Shown here one piece after another: positions 61,801-64,000 of a stretch of DNA of 64,000 nucleotides (within the stretch, counting starts at the first letter, position 1; every line of letters starts with the position of its first letter). Origin of the DNA: Pholiota molesta (lineage: Eukaryota; Basidiomycota; Agaricomycetes; Agaricales; Strophariaceae); assembly GCA_014925825.1 (NCBI GenBank), contig JACGCK010000025.1, forward strand, positions 1 to 64,000, in the 5' to 3' direction. The position numbers and the translations under genes are program-made. Under the pieces are notes generated by a model that was not told the origin of the DNA, did no database searches, and saw nothing but the letters and a program-made list of their open reading frames with translations.

Positions 61801-63921
61801 TCTTGATATTGACTGTGTGACAAGGATTGCGGAGGAGAGGACCTCATTGACGGTGGAACTGTTGTAAGCGAGGAACTAGAACTGGGCGAAGGGGATAGCA
61901 TAACATGTCGAGCAGGCGGTATCGGAGCCTTGTGAGCTGCCAAACGAGATGTAGCATCCAAATCCGATTCATCCTCATTTACACCATGAGGGGGGGGAGT
62001 GTGTTCCTCTGACATAGAACGACGTTGATAGGCCTCCTTTAAAGTGTCCTCGTTCATCGGATGATCAACACTTGCATCCTGATCTTTTCCAGGTGGTAAG
62101 GAATGCTGAGGAGATGGCATCCTTGACGATAGAGGTGATCCAAGTGAAGAGGGTAAAAGTGATGGAGCTCCAGGTAGATGAGGTGACCCGATTGGTACAG
62201 TGACTGTAGCAGCAACCCCTTCTGTATCTGGCACTGTTGACAACGAATTTCCAGTAGAAGTTGGAACTTTGGGAGATGTGACATCAGTTGTACTCTGTTG
62301 TTCTCCGGACGATGAGGCACACGGATTCGCTTCATTTTGGGGCGATGGTTGCACAGGCGGGTCTGTTGATGCAGAATCACGCATTTGCATTGGAAGAGTG
62401 AACGAGGACCCGACGAGGGACGTGGAGAGGGCCGTAGACATCGTAGCCTGAATCGGAGCTATCGGCTGCGAGGATTCATCCGTGGCATCGACAACTGAAA
62501 CTGGATCAAAAAAAGGTACGAAGGGTTAAGAAAACTGATACGGACCACGTCGGAATCTGACGTTCGTAGGATCCTCCGCATCTAGTGCTGTTATATCGTT
62601 CCAAGGCAACGTGTTGATGATATGCGCAAAAGCTTGAGTAACGTCTATTGAACCGTTGGCAAGATCGTAAACACAGTCCAAAATTGTCGACTCGATTTGG
62701 ACAAGCAATGGCGAACGCCAATTTCCCAATTCTTGCGATACCTGAGGAATAACATGAGCATGTATTTGATTATATGTCATAGCTATGGAATACCCGGTAG
62801 ATGTTCGCCAAAGTCCAACGAGCTCTGTCCATTTCAATGTTCACAAGTAAAAACAATGGCGATATTGTAAAGACCACATGTGCCGTCTTAAATAACGTCT
62901 TGGGTTGGGCTTTTTTGCCCTTATCTTTGCAGTGGAGCATTTGGACCAAGGTTTCTATTTCGTGGGCGTCGAAATTGGAGCCCCTGTATAAAAGTGTTAG
63001 TGGCGGTAGGTCATTAATACGAATGTTAGAACGTACCGGGCCATCGATATGAGTTTGTTAACCTCTTCGTCGTCCTCTTCTGAAGCAGAAGGCGCGGACA
63101 GCAAATTGAGGGTCATGGCCGTAATCAGGAAATTACGCTCGATTCTAGCAATATTGTTTCTGGATCCAAGTACCGCAAGGTCTTTTAGTTGCTGAAGGAT
63201 GCCTGTTCCTTGCGGAAGTCTTGGCCCATAATTTGTAGATCCCGCAACCACGACACTTTGGTTCCCAGTTGTTTTGCCCGGTTTCCCAGTTACCACCCGC
63301 CAGAATTTTTCTAATAACCCCTTTACATTCTCGATATTGCTATAAGGCTAACAGATGTGTCAGGTTTGGGTTCAAACATTAGACAAAAACCCACCAGATA
63401 CCCAGGATCTTTGAGCGTTTTTGCACGAATAGGGACATCGCTCGTTTGCACTGGGTTGTACAGCCATATCCTGTCGAATACGCAGTAGCAAACCATTAAT
63501 TGCACAAATTTTGTCCTTGCTGCGCCCATCGCTAACGTGTTCCCCGCGGGAGGTTCATACCCTAGGCTTGACGTGTTCCCCGCAGGAGGTTCATACCCTA
63601 GGACTGTTCTCAATTCGGAATACACTTGATTATGGCTCACGAATATGACATCCTCGAAAGCTAGGAGGCTCTTCACCAGAGGCTGATGACCGGTCAATAA
63701 GTATTGAAACATCAATGTAGTTCATACGCGCACCTCGAACTCGGGCCTCAACTTGACACATTCCTCAAATCTGATTTGCTGGAACACGGCGTCAGTGTAC
63801 CATGGCGCGTCCACTATAGCCTTGCATCGATCACGACGGGTAACGGAAGATTGACCTGCATCAGACCTTAACACATTGAATTACTCGACGTAACAACGAC
63901 TTTACCGGTTTGCGTCGACAT
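58894..63921 (-). CDS. Large JmjC-domain protein
   Basis: ATG 63921 (MSTQTG), spliced to an exon reading RCKAIVDAPWYTDAVFQQIR. Several short exons (63715-62526) lead into a long, disordered Ser/Asp/Glu-rich region (62500-60950) with Lys-rich repeats around MDVDSPQPPTRKKKTPRSAA. The catalytic cupin follows: AHTFHIDSDGFCTYIEVITG (about 60265-60205) gives the His-x-Asp iron ligands, and YMRPNTMHAAYTSENA (about 59990-59945) gives the second His; then HGGHFFATSTM. The C-terminus ends EPPMKKTRTT and TAA at 58896-58894. By family it is an iron/2-oxoglutarate oxygenase, usually a histone or protein demethylase/hydroxylase, but no reader domain supports a substrate. That the N-terminal exons belong to the same gene is inferred from continuous splicing. 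It could be two genes. Confidence 0.65.
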
Positions 63922-64000
63922 TATCCTTTCAGATGAGTATATTCAGATTAATTATAACTATATCTAATCTAGTCTATAAGGACACGCGTCGAACTCAGGT
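63922..64000. other. Window edge upstream of the JmjC gene
   Basis: AT-rich presumed promoter. Nothing further is visible. Confidence 0.3.

Noticed and set aside
24116..64000. TET/JBP oxygenase partner of the KDZ element
   Set aside because: None was seen. The only oxygenase-like protein is the JmjC gene outside the element, which has a different motif set.

Overview
This window is nuclear DNA from a filamentous basidiomycete, most likely an Agaricomycete white-rot fungus. Genes carry many short GT-AG introns (about 45 to 70 bases). A class II secreted heme peroxidase is present, and the mobile DNA is of kinds typical of mushroom-forming fungi: KDZ transposase, Helitron and hAT-type non-autonomous elements. 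A polypore is my guess, not shown.

Bases 1 to 22,100 are an ordinary gene-rich block. They hold a Cep57/PPC89-type spindle-pole protein (446-3861), an F-box-like gene and a shortened convergent paralogue (4934-6207 and 6766-7307), another F-box-like protein with an N-terminal hydrophobic segment (7925-9067), a short manganese-peroxidase-type gene with an unusual Glu-Ser-Asp metal site (10350-11729), the ribosome biogenesis GTPase BMS1 (12252-15862), ATP synthase subunit f with a 9-base micro-exon (16077-16562), and cohesin SMC3 (17683-22081, minus strand).

Bases 22,100 to 55,500 are mobile DNA. The centrepiece is a roughly 22.25-kb element (24116-46366). It sits inside one unit of a ~340-bp tandem repeat, is bounded by a 7 to 8 bp direct duplication (ATTCGTTC) and by long inverted terminal repeats made of short sub-terminal repeats. 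It carries a KDZ-superfamily transposase plus three co-resident genes: two unknown families and one Zn-cluster protein. The palindrome ACCGGT/CACCGGTG is sprinkled through it. It is decayed: four hAT-like non-autonomous elements with 8-bp target duplications are nested in it, there are nonsense codons and a frameshift, and a Helitron 3' end interrupts its right side. Next to it, on the minus strand, lies a frameshifted Helitron (46997 to about 54272) whose helicase ORF ends in a ubiquitin-peptidase-like domain. Beyond that is a 72-bp coding minisatellite.

Bases 55,500 to 64,000 are intergenic DNA with palindromes, an unrecognised spliced gene (57237-58149, plus strand) and a large JmjC-domain gene (58894-63921, minus strand).

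Intron boundaries were read by eye from splice consensus, frame continuity and family conservation. Where I could not settle them the entry says so.
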